Below are positions 6,348-6,809 of a stretch of 6,809 bases of DNA, one piece after another. Within the stretch, counting starts at the first letter, position 1, and every line of letters begins with the position of its first letter. This stretch comes from Candidatus Zophobacter franzmannii. GTDB taxonomy: Bacteria > Cloacimonadota > Cloacimonadia > Cloacimonadales > JAFGVF01. The position numbers and the translations under genes are program-made. The notes under the pieces were generated by a model that was not told the DNA's origin, ran no database searches, and was given only the letters and a program-made list of their open reading frames with translations. The DNA lies in the NCBI GenBank assembly GCA_030765245.1, contig JAVCCX010000314.1:1-6809 (forward strand), written 5' to 3'.

Positions 6348-6374
6348 CTCTGCAATCGCGTTTTACGAGCAGAG
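6348..6374. repeat. Bulged hairpin with nine base pairs
   Basis: CTCTGC (6348-6353) pairs with GCAGAG (6369-6374). After a two-base AA bulge, TCG (6356-6358) pairs with CGA (6366-6368), closing a seven-base loop. The GC content of the stem is higher than the surroundings. There is no T-run. Confidence 0.4.
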
Positions 6375-6458
6375 ACCGCAACTATTACTTCTATTTGGCA
6401 ACTCATTGGGGAATCTCTGAAACTAAATCCGGAATATCAATAGCTGACTTTAGTTTTG

Positions 6459-6464
6459 TATAAT
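6459..6464 (+). promoter_or_regulatory. Perfect TATAAT -10-like hexamer upstream of the stem-loop block
   Basis: TATAAT stands 17 nt before the first of three stem-loops. No good -35 hexamer lies 16-18 bp upstream (ATCAAT is the closest). If used, transcription would begin at about 6471 and run into the hairpins. In AT-rich DNA this hexamer also arises by chance. Confidence 0.25.
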
Positions 6465-6480
6465 TGCACTATCACAATTC

Positions 6481-6591
6481 GAGATACTCTCCTCAGAGTC
6501 TCTTGACTCTCCCTTGACTGAACCCTGACTTGGAAGTCAAGGGAGTCCAAAGTGATGGTCAGGTAATACAACCCCGAGTTATGACCATTGC
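6481..6591. repeat. Block of three consecutive stem-loops with an 11-bp tandem repeat
   Basis: Stem 1 (6481-6502): ACTCT pairs with AGAGT, and GAG with CTC, around a CCTC loop, with a small bulge. Stem 2: CTCCCTTGACT (6509-6519) pairs perfectly with AGTCAAGGGAG (6535-6545) around a 15-nt loop. Stem 3: GTGATGGTCA (6552-6561) pairs with TGACCATTGC (6582-6591), with two G-T wobbles. Within it, GTCTCTTGACT (6498-6508), CTCCCTTGACT (6509-6519) and GAACCCTGACT (6520-6530) are three adjacent 11-bp units sharing C-Y-TGACT, followed by an inverted copy. An alternative hairpin, GAGTC with GACTC (6496-6509), would exclude stems 1 and 2. It could be a dispersed intergenic repeat, a structured RNA or a protein-binding array. 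Confidence 0.5.
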
Positions 6592-6706
6592 ATAGGATTA
6601 CAACTATTTGAAAGGATTCGTTTTACTCAGCCATTTCAATGGTAAAGGATAAGTGTGATTATTTCTTAATAACTAATCTTTCCCATGAGAGTTAACACCT
6701 TGTTTA

Positions 6707-6809
6707 TCAATAGATAAGCATACTGAAGATGTTCAACCAGTCCTCTTGCATCTCCTGATAGAACTCAAAAAGCAATTGCTCTGTTGATTTCTCAGGATGG
6801 CTTTCTCTA
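6707..6809 (-). CDS. Probable C-terminal end of an unidentified minus-strand protein (5' end outside window)
   Basis: On the minus strand a frame is open from the right edge to TGA (complement of 6707-6709), giving 33 residues. The sequence contains STEQLLFEFYQEMQEDWL and ends NIFSMLIY. The alternation of acidic, Gln and hydrophobic residues looks like a real amphipathic helix, and its Phe, Tyr and Trp content is not what random AT-rich DNA usually yields. The other two minus frames are closed or less protein-like. One plus-strand frame is also open to the edge (about 30 codons) but has no start codon or ribosome site. I do not recognise the family, and 33 residues are too few to assign a function. 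If real, this gene is convergent with the RDD gene. Confidence 0.4.
   Translation of the reverse strand, partial: RESHPEKSTEQLLFEFYQEMQEDWLNIFSMLIY

Larger units (their letters stand above)
6226..6706. other. Hairpin-rich noncoding region
   Basis: All six frames are interrupted by stops here, and no short frame has both a ribosome binding site and a protein-like composition. The region holds a perfect palindrome (6253-6276), two smaller hairpins (6288-6305 and 6348-6374), a consensus -10 hexamer (6459-6464) and a block of three stem-loops with an 11-bp tandem repeat (6481-6591). It separates the plus-strand RDD gene from a probable minus-strand gene, so it lies between convergent genes and would not be expected to hold the promoter of either. 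Confidence 0.7.

Noticed and set aside
6481..6591. CRISPR array
   Set aside because: The repeated units are 11 bp, contiguous and without spacers; there is no repeat-spacer periodicity of the usual length and no cas gene in the window.

Overview
The window is AT-rich and reads with the standard bacterial code. It suggests a Gram-negative bacterium: the left end encodes an ExbD/TolR subunit and an FHA-like/TonB-like (AgmX/PglI, Glt-type) energy-transduction protein, which only makes sense with an inner and outer membrane. The AT-rich composition, the AgmX-type protein and the RDD protein with a large extra domain would fit an FCB-group or candidate-phylum lineage (for example Cloacimonadota- or Fibrobacterota-like). 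That placement is inference and cannot be proven from the window.

Layout. (1) 1-1720: the end of a plus-strand operon. It holds the C-terminus of an ExbD/TolR protein (1-180), an FHA-like plus single-TM protein (192-902), and a Gly-rich plus TonB/AgmX-C-terminal protein (930-1667). It closes with a strong intrinsic terminator (1687-1720). The last two reading frames lie in the same frame and are separated by one TAA (900-902) and nine further codons. They look like the two halves of one approximately 490-residue inner-membrane/periplasm-spanning protein. (2) 1752-4115: a complete priA (replication-restart helicase, 787 aa) with all helicase motifs and the four CxxC zinc pairs. (3) 4116-4377: an intergenic region with a long imperfect inverted repeat. 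(4) 4378-6225: a 615-aa RDD-family membrane protein with a fourth membrane segment and a large, unrecognised extracytoplasmic domain. (5) 6226-6706: a noncoding stretch unusually rich in hairpins, with a perfect 24-bp palindrome just after the RDD gene, an 11-bp tandem repeat with an inverted copy, and a consensus-like -10 hexamer upstream of three consecutive stem-loops. (6) 6707-6809: the probable C-terminal end of an unidentified minus-strand gene entering from the right.

How the genes relate. ExbD (with an ExbB presumably to the left) would harvest proton motive force and drive the TonB-like protein encoded next to it. PriA and the RDD protein appear to be separate transcription units with no obvious functional link to that motor. 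The observations most worth following are the single nonsense codon splitting the AgmX-type transducer and the structured noncoding block at 6481-6591. No CRISPR array, tRNA, rRNA or transposase gene was seen.
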